The notes beneath the pieces are model-generated. The model was not told the origin of the DNA. It worked only from the letters and a program-made list of their open reading frames with translations, and made no database searches. Source: Quercus robur (lineage: Eukaryota; Streptophyta; Magnoliopsida; Fagales; Fagaceae). Taken from it: a stretch of DNA of 64,000 bases. This document shows, one piece after another, positions 31,601 through 41,227 of the stretch (position 1 is the stretch's first letter; every line of letters starts with the position of its first letter). A program made the translations under genes and the position numbers. The stretch is from contig NC_065535.1 of NCBI RefSeq assembly GCF_932294415.1, positions 13,659,282 to 13,723,281 of the forward strand, given 5' to 3'.

Positions 31601-31966
31601 ATTTTCTAATCCCATATCGAAAACAGAACCACAGAAAGTATATATAAACAAAAGTTTAAAATGCAAACCAAGAAATTGTGATAAATGAAAACCCTGGGCT
31701 CCCAAGAAAGAGTTTCAGTCCACTGCTCCACCCTCTCTCCAAACCCTTCACTCCTGCCAAAAAAAAAAAAAAAAAAATCAAATTGGCTCACATATCAAAC
31801 ACACACAGACACACAAGACATGCAACAACTCATACCTGGGAGAACCATCGGTGCTGTTTGAAAGCGAGAGGATTCCAAGAGTGAATAGCATTAGAAGAAG
31901 AAGAAGGAGGGAGAGCATGAAAAACGCCTGCGTCCATTTCTGCCCACGTGACCTTCCTTTCGCCAT
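28616..31966 (-). CDS. Prolyl 4-hydroxylase, copy 2 (diverged)
   Basis: Same enzyme family and cell location as copy 1. Exons in coding order: 31836-31966, 31669-31753, 30448-30545, 30170-30267, 29101-29230, 28798-28985 and 28616-28689. All phases are kept, giving 267 residues. A membrane helix follows MAKGRSRGQKW. The stem after the helix is about 14 residues shorter than in copy 1, because exon 1 lacks the PNDLSSFRRRIVTR part. Fe ligands His157 and Asp159 (PHFD) and His243, and Lys253, are present, so the active site looks intact. Changes at usually fixed places include HGG to HGS, MRPDATLDP to MSPNGKLDP, and WMHVEEY to WMRIEEF. It may be active with altered substrate range or be losing constraint. 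The open frame argues against a pseudogene. Confidence 0.88.
29983..30113. mobile_element. MITE private to P4H copy 2 (intron 4)
   Basis: Termini AAGGTTCATTTGGATTGAGGG and, reversed, AAGGCCTGTTTGGACTGAGGG are inverted repeats around a GC-rich core with C runs. AGTTAATGAA occurs just outside both ends. P4H copy 1 has no such insert at the matching site (near 24085-24100), so it arrived after the duplication. Confidence 0.7.
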
Positions 31967-32194
31967 TGTAATTGTTGAATTGAACCCAACAACCCCGCAT
32001 TGCTTGAGCAATAAAAAAGAAGCAGACCACCAAATCTCTTCGCCATTTAAAGATTTTCTTTCCTTTTTTTTAATATGCGGAGTTATGAGTTACTATACTG
32101 ACCGGGATGTGGTCATTTAAGACTTAAGACCGTCTCTCTTGTTACGTAAATGGAAAATGCTACTAATACGGATTACTCAAGATCAAGATAACGC

Positions 32195-32545
32195 TGTTTC
32201 AGTAACAATGTTAAAAAAATGACTCATTTTTTTTAAAGTATTTTCTATAAAAACTATTTCATTTTTCTATATTTAGTAGTCATCTTAAATGAGTTTAAAA
32301 AATAATCTCATAACTTCTCTTATTTAACCTACTATGAGATGAAGTTGTTTTTCAAATAAAATTACCGTTTGTTTCAACAATGATGTTTTCTAGAAAATGA
32401 GTCATTTTTCAAAAAGCATTTTCTATAAAACTATCTCATTTTTTTATGTTTGGTAATAACCTTAAATAAGTTGAAAAACAATATCATAACTTCCTTTATT
32501 TAACTTGTTGTAAGGTAAAGTTGTTTTCCAAATAAAATTAGTAGA
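32195..32545. repeat. Diverged tandem duplication, period about 180 bp
   Basis: The order TGTTTCA, ATGACTCATTTTT, TATTTTCTATAAAAACTA, TCATAACTTC, TTATTTAAC, AAGTTGTTTTTCAAATAAAATTA in the first unit is repeated in the second (GAGTCATTTTT, CATTTTCTATAAAACTA, TCATAACTTC, TTATTTAACTT, AAGTTGTTTTCCAAATAAAATTA). The copies differ by substitutions and small indels. Confidence 0.75.
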
Positions 32546-32949
32546 AAAAAATCTTTAGAAATAAGTTATACTTTTTATGTTGACTAAAGATAGTTTTTCT
32601 TTGACCCATTTTTTTTATGCTACCAAACACTAGAAAATACGGAAAACTACCTTTACGCAAAAAAGTTTTCCATTGAAATAAATAAAGTGCAAAGTTGTGA
32701 TTTCCTACACTGACCCTCTCATTTCTTTTCTTTCTTTTTTTACTCTTCTTTCTTCTTTGTTTTTTATTTTTAATCTATCATTTCATTTCTTTTTCATACA
32801 TGCATAGAAATTTTAAACCTATGATATTCGATTTTTATCATCCAACCAAAAAAATAATTACTTTTTATTGTACATGAGATCAAATATCAAACCTCTTATT
32901 CAATCATTTATGCAAAAAATAGCAGACAAATTTTAAAGTTCAACAAGAA

Positions 32950-33650
32950 CCAAGGCTGGCTCTAGTATGAAAGCAAGTGAGGCGGTCGCCTAAGGCCCCA
33001 AGTAGAAAAAGGCCCCTAAATTTTGGCCAATACAATAATTTTTTATATTATAAACTTATTTATTAAGCCCAAAAATATTAGCCAATAAATAAAATAACAT
33101 TTTTATCAAATAAAAAACAAGAAAAAAGAGAGAAAAATACTACGTCCACAACATTTTTCACAACAAATCCTAAGTAGAAGGTTGTTACTGGCTGTTATTA
33201 GTGGGGAAAAAAGTAATTTCAGTGGTGGATTTAAATTAGAACCAGTAACAACTTAATATTTAGGATTTGTTGTGAAAATATTATGAATATAACACTTTTC
33301 ACCAAAAAAAAAAAAAAAAAGCAATATACAAAGAATTTCACAACAGTTGAGCTAGCAAACTTTTACTAGTTTTTATCTAGGTCTACCACTAACATCACAT
33401 TTTTACTTACCATTACCAATCTGCCACATCAACAACTATGCAAAGTTTTGTCAATTTTTCTTGTGTCTATAGATTTTCTAAAGAAAAAAAGATTTTACAT
33501 GGTTAATTAATAATTTTGCATCTAAAACAAGATTATAGAATTTAAGTAATATTAATTTTTTTATAAAAAAAAATCATATTTAAATATATGAAAAGTCTCA
33601 AGTCAATTTTCGTCTAAGGCCCCTAAATACATCAAGCCGCCTCTGACAAA
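32950..33650. mobile_element. hAT-like fossil with a nested MITE
   Basis: The left part reads GGCTGGCTCTAGTATG and AGGCGGTCGCCTAAGGCCCC. The right part reads CTAAGGCCCCTAAATAC and AAGCCGCCTCTGAC, giving roughly inverted ends. Inside sits a MITE (about 33131-33300) with inverted ends around CACAACATTTTTCACAACAAATCC and GGATTTGTTGTGAAAATATT. No transposase is visible. Ends are approximate. Confidence 0.5.
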
Positions 33651-33772
33651 AACTAAGCCCAAATTTGTATAACAGGGAAATATTTATTTCACATCAATTT
33701 TTTCACACAATGAAGTCATGATTTCACTATAAAATTTGTGTGTACGGTTGTGTGCAATAACCAATATTGACA

Positions 33773-34330
33773 GTGATGGGGATCAATTAAGTGTAACCCG
33801 TCCTTAGTTGTCGTCCATGACTTGGCCACGTCCAAAGAAAGCCATCCAAGAATGAGAATATGCACGAACAATGTCTGTCCATTAATAACAATATGAACCA
33901 GTTTGAAGGAAGTTCTCCATGGACGACTATATCCATAGACGAGTAGATCCATGGACGACCAAATTATACTTTATAAATTCTACAAAGAATCCTCCAAAGG
34001 TTCCATATAAACAAAACACGACACGTTGCTCAATACGAGGTAAGTGGAAAGAATTCCTCGTACTTCGCTACACATACCCCATTTTCTCCATTAACCACCA
34101 ACATCGCTCACGATGGTGGTAGATCCAAACAAGTAGACCCACATCTAATTCTCTATAAAAGGAGCAAATCCCATTTACCCAATGTAAGTTCTAACCATTT
34201 ACTATTTTTTATCCTTATGTCCTAGAGAAAAAAACTAACTTAACCGTTGGAAGGTCCTTGGCCAGGTCATACTGGTCACCTTTGACAATTCTTTCTTTCT
34301 TTTCAGGACTTCCAAGCCATTACCATAACC
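33773..34330 (+). mobile_element. LTR-like fragment
   Basis: This segment has repeated CCATGGACGAC phrases, a TATA box CTATAAAAGG at 34153-34162, and a downstream CTTAACCGTTGGAAGGTCCTTGGCC phrase that I associate with plant Ty3/gypsy LTR ends. No internal region is attached, so it would be a solo LTR or fragment. Ends are approximate. Confidence 0.45.
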
Positions 34331-34518
34331 TGAAGCATTTCAGCCTATTGATTTTTGTACATTATCAAACAGTTTGTTGATAAAATAAAAATTATTTATC
34401 AGATGAAAATCTTAATAAATTATCTTGGATTCTTAAACCGATTTTTCCTAAAAATATATAAAATAAATAAGGAGTCTTAAATAATTAAATTAGGGCCATA
34501 AAATTTATCAAAATAATA

Positions 34519-34549
<31 letters not shown>

Positions 34550-35048
34550 ATCAGGGTTATAAATGAGCCGAGCATAGTTAGGTATTAAAAGTTATATTTG
34601 TTTATTTAGTTTTATCTAGAATGCAAGTTAAGCTTGAGCTTATTACCAAACAAAATTACATATTCAAGCTTGACTCATTTTATTGTTAAACAAACTCGAG
34701 CTCATTCACGAGTTACTTGATTAACTTATTTTTTTCCATTGTGTAGTAACACCATGACTTAAATTTTTTGCCCATTCATAAGTTTATGAATATTCAATAC
34801 AAATTGATTGTTTGTATTATTAATAAACTACAAATAATAATTTGATCATATGGACCTATTTATAAACTTACATAATCCAATTTTAAGTCTATATATGACT
34901 ATTTCTAGAAACTTTTACATATAAAAATGTTAAATTATATATAATTAAATCAAGCATTATGATCACAAGCTTATTTACAAACATATTATTATATTTGAAC
35001 TTAAATTGCTTAATAGTTGAGTCTTAACTTGAGCTTGAACTTAGCTTG

Positions 35049-35098
<50 letters not shown>
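35049..35098. repeat. AT microsatellite, left of the GC-rich block
   Basis: An alternating AT run with one GTATATATATT break precedes GAGCGCGCC. A matching AT run follows the block at 35745-35797. Confidence 0.9.
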
Positions 35099-35744
35099 TG
35101 AGCGCGCCAAAAGTGAGGCTAATGGGCCAACCTTCACTTGAGCTCTCAATCTATTTGTAACGTGGGCTTTGAATTTCCTACCTTGGGTAGTTCTTTATAC
35201 AGAGACCTAACTGACCTGCCTTTCCCTCCTAATACTGCACAAGCTTAATTCTCACTTTTTCCCCTCTTAGTCTCTTTTAGAACTTTTTAACCCCTTTCTC
35301 CTCTTTCGCTTCTCATATTTATAGCCAAAAATTAGTAGAGAGTTATGATTACTTTCATGGTTAGTGAGAAAGAAGGTCCAATGCCGTTATTCTTAAGTGG
35401 GTGTTAGTTTGGAATGGGGTGTGGTAAGAGTGGCATTGGAACTGGTTTCCACCTAAGTAGATTTGCTCGGCAGCGATAGTCCTCAAGGCATTGCCGGGCA
35501 GCCGAGAATTGGTGAACCCGAGCAGTTGCCTTAATGTTCGGCAGGTGGTACACTGGGCGTGATCCAAGTGAGGAAGCATGGTGTGTAATAATTAAGACCA
35601 TTCGCTCAATGTGCTTCAAGGTGGCATGAGACCTATGGTCTTTGTGTGCCTAGGGCCTGGGCCTCAGGCAAAAAGAGGTTGGCGTCATGGCCCGTGTTGT
35701 TGGGTCAGAGCCCAAGGCCCAATTGGGCCTAGGGGTCCAGATGC
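35099..35744. mobile_element. GC-richer repetitive block, possible solo LTR
   Basis: This 650-bp block is much more GC-rich than its surroundings and lies exactly between two AT microsatellites. It has TATTTATAGCC near 35317 as a possible TATA element, and GCTCGGCAGC / GCCGGGCAGCC phrases. It contains no convincing coding region. Insertion into an AT repeat is the simplest reading. Confidence 0.35.
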
Positions 35745-35745
35745 C

Positions 35746-35797
<52 letters not shown>
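35745..35797. repeat. AT microsatellite, right of the GC-rich block
   Basis: An uninterrupted alternating TA run of about 26 repeats. Confidence 0.95.
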
Positions 35798-35800
<3 letters not shown>

Positions 35801-36477
35801 AACCAAACTTGAGTTGCTCATAACTGGTTTGATTTATTTACCGCCCTAAAACAAAATGATACAAAGTCTTGAGATTATTATTCGATTCTCTCATTTCTAT
35901 ATTATGAAGAAAATCAAAAGCTTGGGGAAAGAAGAAAAAAAATGATATTCCTCCTGTAGAGGTCCTTTTTGTCGCCTAGTCAAGTGTCGAGCTTAGACTG
36001 GCTTGGATTTCAGATGAGGCTCCATTAAAAAGAGAATCAATTCCAAAATTCCATCATACTAATAATTCCATCATCCAAAGGTATGAGAAAAAATGCGATC
36101 AGATTACCCTTACATTCAAAATAATATCGTGATCATTGATTTAAGTATCAGAGAAACATAGGATGGCTCCATACCAATGTCACTTGTGTTATTCGATCTT
36201 CCTTTGTGCATGTAGATAGGTTGTCCTGCCTTCAATTGTGTTGTGTAATCATTGATAGTCCATCAAAGGTTTGAAAGTAAAACCTACCTTAGTTAACAGG
36301 AAACGACAAGTAGTCCCTCTTTGACACCAAGCTAGCAATTAAACGACATCACTAGTCTGTCTTAGCCAGAACTTAACGACATGCTATTTCTTTCTCGCTT
36401 TGTTTCACTCTCTCTCTCTCTCTCTCTCTCGCAGACACACACAGTCTCAGTAAACGAACTGCCGAAACGAGCTGAAC

Positions 36478-38052
36478 ATGGCCTTAATCAAATCAAAGCT
36501 ACGTTTACCTCACTCTCTCTCTCACTCCAAAATACTCAAAACCCTGTCATTCTCTTCTTCAACTTCAGAACCAACTCTTCAAGAAGATGACACGGACAAT
36601 AATAATTCCAAAACTACCCCTGCCACTACCTTAAACCCTGAAGAAACCCTAATCGCCGAAAAATTCCACGCCCTAATCAAAGACCACCACCGCAAAAACC
36701 CAAACCTTGACAACACGATCCCAACTCTCTCCCTCGACTTCTCCCAAATCTCCACCGTCCACCCCATCACCCCTCCCATCGTCCGCCGCGTCATCGAGAA
36801 ATGCGGTGGGGTCCGCCATGGCATCCCTTTCCTCCAAGCCCTATCGTTCTTCAACTGGGCCACGGCCCAAGATATTCCGGCCCAGTCACCCGACCCTTAC
36901 AACGAAATGATCGACCTCGCCGGAAAAGTTCGCCAGTTCGACTTGGCTTGGCTAGTTATCGATTCGATGAAAGCTCGGAATGTCGAAATTACCATCGAGA
37001 CCTTCTCGATTCTCGTTCGCCGGTACGTTCGTGCCGGGTTGGTCGCCGAGGCGATTCATGCGTTTAATCGAATGGAGGACTACGGTTGTAAGCCTGATAA
37101 GATTGCGTTTTCAATTGTGATTGGTATTTTGTGTAAGAAACGAAGGGCTAATGAGGCTCAGTCATTTTTCGATAGCTTGAAGGATAGGTTCGAGCCTGAT
37201 GTTATTGTGTATACTAGCTTGGTTCATGGATGGTGTCGGTCTGGTAATATTTCAGAGGCCGAAAGGGTATTTGGGGAAATGAAATTGGCTGGGATTAAGC
37301 CCAATGTGTATACTTACAGTATTGTGATCGATGCTCTGTGTAGGTGCGGCCAAATTACTCGTGCACATGATGTGTTTGCGGAAATGCTTGATGAGGGATG
37401 TAGCCCGAATTCAATTACATTTAATAATCTAATGCGTGTTCATGTGAAGGCAGGGAGGACTGAGAAGGTTTTGCAAGTGTATAATCAGATGAAGAGGCTT
37501 GGATGTGATGCTGATACAATTACGTATAATTTTCTTATAGAGACTCATTGTAGGGATGACAATCTTGAGGATGCAATTAAGGTGCTTAATTTGATGGTTA
37601 AGAAAGGGTGTAGCCCAAATGCGTCTACGTTTAATTTGATATTTAGGTGCATTGTGAAGTCGCGGGATGTGAATGGTGCTCACCGAATGTATGCTAAGAT
37701 GAAGGAGTTGAATTGTATGCCTAATACTGTGACGTACAATGTATTGATGCGGATGTTTGCTGACTCGAAATCGACTGATATGGTTCTCAAGCTGAAGAAG
37801 GAAATGGATGACAATGAGATTGAGCCTAACGTGAATACTTACAAGGTTTTAATATCGATGTATTGTGGAATGGGTCATTGGAACAATGCCTACAGGTTTT
37901 TTAGGGAGATGATTGAAGAAAAATGTTTGAAACCTAGTATGCATGATTATCAGATGGTTTTGCAGCAGCTAAGGAATGCAGGGCAGTTAAAGAAGCATGA
38001 GGAGTTAGTGGAGAAGATGGTGGATAGGGGTTTTGCTACCCGCCCTTTGTAG
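36478..38052 (+). CDS. P-class pentatricopeptide repeat protein, probably mitochondrial
   Basis: Organelle RNA-binding protein of the PPR family, which usually stabilises, splices or helps translate specific organelle transcripts. One exon, 524 residues, typical of intronless plant PPR genes. The first 35 or so residues ([18 protein letters not shown]...) are basic and Ser/Leu-rich, fitting a mitochondrial presequence. About eleven 35-residue PPR units run from about residue 140 to the end, for example [20 protein letters not shown] and [18 protein letters not shown]. No E, DYW or SMR domain follows. From memory it corresponds to Arabidopsis At1g20300, and that gene is a near neighbour of a P4H gene there too. 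The first in-frame ATG of the conserved N-terminus was chosen; a CT-rich leader lies upstream. The exact RNA target cannot be told from sequence. Confidence 0.93.
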   Translation: MALIKSKLRLPHSLSHSKILKTLSFSSSTSEPTLQEDDTDNNNSKTTPATTLNPEETLIAEKFHALIKDHHRKNPNLDNTIPTLSLDFSQISTVHPITPPIVRRVIEKCGGVRHGIPFLQALSFFNWATAQDIPAQSPDPYNEMIDLAGKVRQFDLAWLVIDSMKARNVEITIETFSILVRRYVRAGLVAEAIHAFNRMEDYGCKPDKIAFSIVIGILCKKRRANEAQSFFDSLKDRFEPDVIVYTSLVHGWCRSGNISEAERVFGEMKLAGIKPNVYTYSIVIDALCRCGQITRAHDVFAEMLDEGCSPNSITFNNLMRVHVKAGRTEKVLQVYNQMKRLGCDADTITYNFLIETHCRDDNLEDAIKVLNLMVKKGCSPNASTFNLIFRCIVKSRDVNGAHRMYAKMKELNCMPNTVTYNVLMRMFADSKSTDMVLKLKKEMDDNEIEPNVNTYKVLISMYCGMGHWNNAYRFFREMIEEKCLKPSMHDYQMVLQQLRNAGQLKKHEELVEKMVDRGFATRPL

Positions 38053-39741
38053 AAGTAGCTATTTATTTTGTGCCTATGAGCAGGATTAGGTGATCATTGT
38101 TTTCTGTATCTCTGTCAATTATTCTTCGTTCCCAATTTTGATGTAATTGCTTCTTCAATATTTGCATTGTGTTTTTGACATTGCATGTCAGACAGTTATG
38201 AACTACTTGTGGTTCATGGTCATAAATTTTGGAAATATAACCTCTTGACAGGCTCAATTGTTCTCCAATGTTTGATTGCTACTAAATGCTAAATGGCAAG
38301 GTTGCATATGGCTGCCTACTTTATATGTTGTAAATTTGTTATTGGATGATTTCAATTTGGATTCCCTGTATCATATTAGATCTTCTTTGATTAGTTATGT
38401 CACAGACTAAAGAGTTATGATGCATTGGCATTATTTGGTACCTTTTAGGTGGATTGAGGATTTTCCAATACCATTGCTCTATTAGGATCCTTGGTGATGC
38501 TGATGGTTTTGCATTTGGTTCTAATGTGCTTAATTGGTTCATGTTAACAGAAGGTATAGTTGAAAGTTATTAGCAGAATGCTCATCATCAATGAATACTT
38601 TTGATGGAGGTGCACATAGTATGTCGCTTCTTTACCCATCATCCCTCGTATGCTTTTATGTCATTGTTAGGTCCTTCATGGGATGCAAGTGCCATACTAT
38701 TCACTTTGCATTAAAAATACATACCTCCCCCTCTCATCCATGAAATCGTTAACGATAATGTTGGGTAAGTTTCATATGTAATGAGCTTCAATTCTTTTTT
38801 ATGTGGATTGGGTGCTGAGTGCTGAGTGCTGATGTCATAGTTTCTTATAGGTTTGCCATCTACTTATTGTGACAGTACTGCCTCTAGAGCTCCTTTGAAG
38901 TGTTCTGCCTTTAGTAATCTGTGGAGTGAATGATATATGTCTACTACAACCAGTTCGAAAATTATTTGAACGCTATTATAGGAACCTCCATTGAAGTGTT
39001 CTGCCTTTAGTAATCTGTAGAGCTCCTTTGAAGCATTCTGCCTTTAATAATCTGTAGAGTATATGGACGCATAGTGACCTGTGAATCCGTTGCAATCTGT
39101 AAGATGCAACCTAAAAGCTCCTTAATAGGCACCCAATTTCCAGGTTCCTAAATCAACTGGTGCCTCGGGAAAGTATCTTATATGCCGGCGTATAAGAAAC
39201 ATGAATGAGTTTCCTAAATCAACTGGTGCCTCAGGAAAGTATCTTATTACTTATACGCTGGTGCATAAGAAATATGTGAGACTAACATGTGGTGTGGGCT
39301 GTAAAAGCTCCTTAATAAGCACCTCATTATCAGGTTCCCAGCTCATACAAGATTTTCTCCTTGAATCGCCTTCAACAATTATACTACTCTCCAAAAAGCA
39401 ACAGCTTATGGTGCAATCGGCAATGACATTGCCTATAGTAAGACTAAACGATTGGTTTTGCATATGGCCTGATGTGTAAAGAAATTCTTACGTTCATTTT
39501 ATAGTTGGCATAAAAAAAAATCTGTATCCTATTTCGAAATCCCTAAACACGAAATTAAGGCCTTTTTTCCCAATTTAAATACCATAACCCCATTCAACCA
39601 AAATTATATGCACAACAACAGTTATACAGTTACAGGTAAACGATCCAATTCCTCATTCCTCAACCAACAACAGAAATTTCAATTTCAATTACAAAAATAG
39701 AGAGATCGAAATCAAGATCAAAATGTACCGAGAGTCAATAA
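38053..39741. other. Spacer between convergent PPR and EMB1793-like genes
   Basis: This is the 3' region of both genes plus a patch of local duplications (38877-39345). GTGCTGAGTGCTGAGTGCTGA near 38811 is a short 7-bp repeat. No further gene is supported. Confidence 0.5.
38877..39345. repeat. Cluster of overlapping local tandem duplications
   Basis: GTGTTCTGCCTTTAGTAATC occurs near 38900 and 38996, with a third close copy near 39034. CCTAAATCAACTGGTGCCTC occurs near 39147 and 39213. AAGCTCCTTAATAGGCACC and AAGCTCCTTAATAAGCACC occur near 39115 and 39305. The pattern fits several rounds of slippage or unequal exchange. Confidence 0.75.
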
Positions 39742-40230
39742 TCACCGTCGATCTCCACCACCACTACGTTCCTTCTCAATTTCTTGCCTATGTTTCTCGG
39801 CGAGCCTTTCGAGAGCCGATTCAACAGCATCTTGACCACCAAGAAGCAACCGGGTCACGATTTCCGGGTCGGTCTCGAACCGGGCAGCTTCGAACTCCTT
39901 CCGGGCGTTCTCTCTCAGTATGTCTCGCCACAGGAAGCCCCGCGAATCGGTCCACGTGAAGAACCGGGTAGCCCTGAGGATGTCCCTGTAGAGACTCAGT
40001 GCCTCGCGCCTAGTGCTGGTGAGTCGGCGACGACTTAGCAACTCGGCCTCATCGTCGTCAAGGGTAGGTTTTTGTTCCTTCGCCAAGTGACGGTCCAAGA
40101 GCTCTTCAAGGGTGTCAGGTCCGTTGTGCAAGAGCCGACTGATAGAAACGACGTCGCAGCGAGCTATGAGGTTGTTCAAAGGAATCATCGATATGCTTCG
40201 CCATTTTTGCAGCTTCGTAATGGCTATCAT
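39742..40230 (-). CDS. EMB1793: LYR-motif mitochondrial protein, EMB1793-like
   Basis: Small LYR-family (Complex 1 LYR) protein, a class that assists Fe-S cluster transfer or respiratory complex assembly in mitochondria, usually together with acyl carrier protein. One exon, 162 residues. The motif REALSLYRDILRATRFF carries Leu80-Tyr81-Arg82, followed by conserved WRDILRENARKEFEAARFETDPEIVTRLLLGGQDAVE. The C-terminus is charged and probably coiled coil (EKHRQEIEKERSG). I start at ATG 40228-40230 because the frame above it (up to 40377) contains unlike sequence, including a CT-rich leader. A second Met at residue 15 is possible. From memory, Arabidopsis At1g76060 (EMB1793) is the counterpart, where loss is embryo-lethal. 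Its neighbour at 41228-43336 is another LYR protein on the same strand. Confidence 0.85.
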   Translation of the reverse strand: MIAITKLQKWRSISMIPLNNLIARCDVVSISRLLHNGPDTLEELLDRHLAKEQKPTLDDDEAELLSRRRLTSTRREALSLYRDILRATRFFTWTDSRGFLWRDILRENARKEFEAARFETDPEIVTRLLLGGQDAVESALERLAEKHRQEIEKERSGGGDRR

Positions 40231-41227
40231 TCTCACTCTCTCTCTCTCTCTCCGATTGCGTTTGAGCAATAGTGTGTAATTAACGTGGCATTTGGAGAAA
40301 TATGTTGGGCCTATTAGGCTGAATGGGCTTATATTATAGGCCAGGTGATAACACATTTTTTCGGTGAAATAATACAATTTTAACTTAAGAGAGAGAGAAA
40401 AAAAAAATTGACTTCCACCACATTTTTATAACATATTTTCAATATTTTTACAACAAATTTTAGGTGTTATATTGTTACAGAGTACGAACATTTTTATAAC
40501 AAATTCTAGATAGTATGTTGTTAGAGAGAAAGAACCATGCACATTAACGTTAAGTGCAAATAGCCACATTTGTAACCACCATGTCTGTCTTGGTTACTAC
40601 TACTAATGCCATATTGGTTACAACTTACAAAATCCCTGTTTTAGAAAAATCCAAAATATAGTTCAGTTTTTGCTCCGTATGTTTTTGTATTTGGACAAGA
40701 CCTTTTCATTTGAATTAGAATAATACAGGTGTCCATTTATTTGCTTTTAATCAAATGCGGGAAAATATACATTTGTTTTTTGCATCCCCCCTCTTGTAGA
40801 AGGAAGGCAATAGGAACCAAATTAGAGAATAGTTTTCTAAACCAAAAGTACAAAAATTTCCGAAATCGGACTTCGATGTTTCTAGTGTCAGCAATGTATG
40901 CATTAGGATATATAAAAAGGGAGAGAGTTTTCAAATAACATTATCAAATTGACAGAAATTTGTACTTGCTCACCCACTTTTAGCTAAGTGGATATGGAAT
41001 ATGCAAACCATGTGCCTCAATCTTATGATTATTTGGAGTTTGGACATGAACCCAATGCCTCCAAAGAGTAGACTCTAGTATGGAAAAAAAAAAGGTCATT
41101 AAAATGTTTAGACACAATAAAATAGGTTGCAATGAGCGGGGGAAGATATGAATAACAATCCTTGGAAAGATGAATGAATCCAAAGGAATACCAAATGCAG
41201 TTTATCAAAAACTTCACTACTTCACTA
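40231..41227. other. Spacer between the two LYR genes
   Basis: It contains a diverged, partial copy of the ACAACATTTTCACAACAAAT MITE family (about 40415-40520) and otherwise AT-rich DNA. No gene is seen. Confidence 0.5.

Larger units (their letters stand above)
27775..32040 (-). repeat. Tandem duplication unit 2 (P4H copy 2 and flanks)
   Basis: This is the counterpart of 21361-25330. It retains the whole exon-intron layout, the downstream flank and the short upstream region. It differs by its own MITE (29983-30113), the missing MITE of copy 1 and other indels. Borders are approximate. Confidence 0.8.
31967..36477. other. Repeat-rich spacer upstream of the PPR gene
   Basis: This includes a diverged tandem repeat (32195-32545), a hAT-like element with a nested MITE (32950-33650), an LTR-like segment (33773-34330), an AATAAT run near 34510-34550, and a GC-richer block between two AT microsatellites. 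A CT run at 36409-36431 lies in the likely 5' leader of the PPR gene. No gene is supported. Confidence 0.5.

Noticed and set aside
36801-37067. Alternative frames inside the PPR gene
   Set aside because: They are shadows of the 524-codon frame, which carries the repeats.
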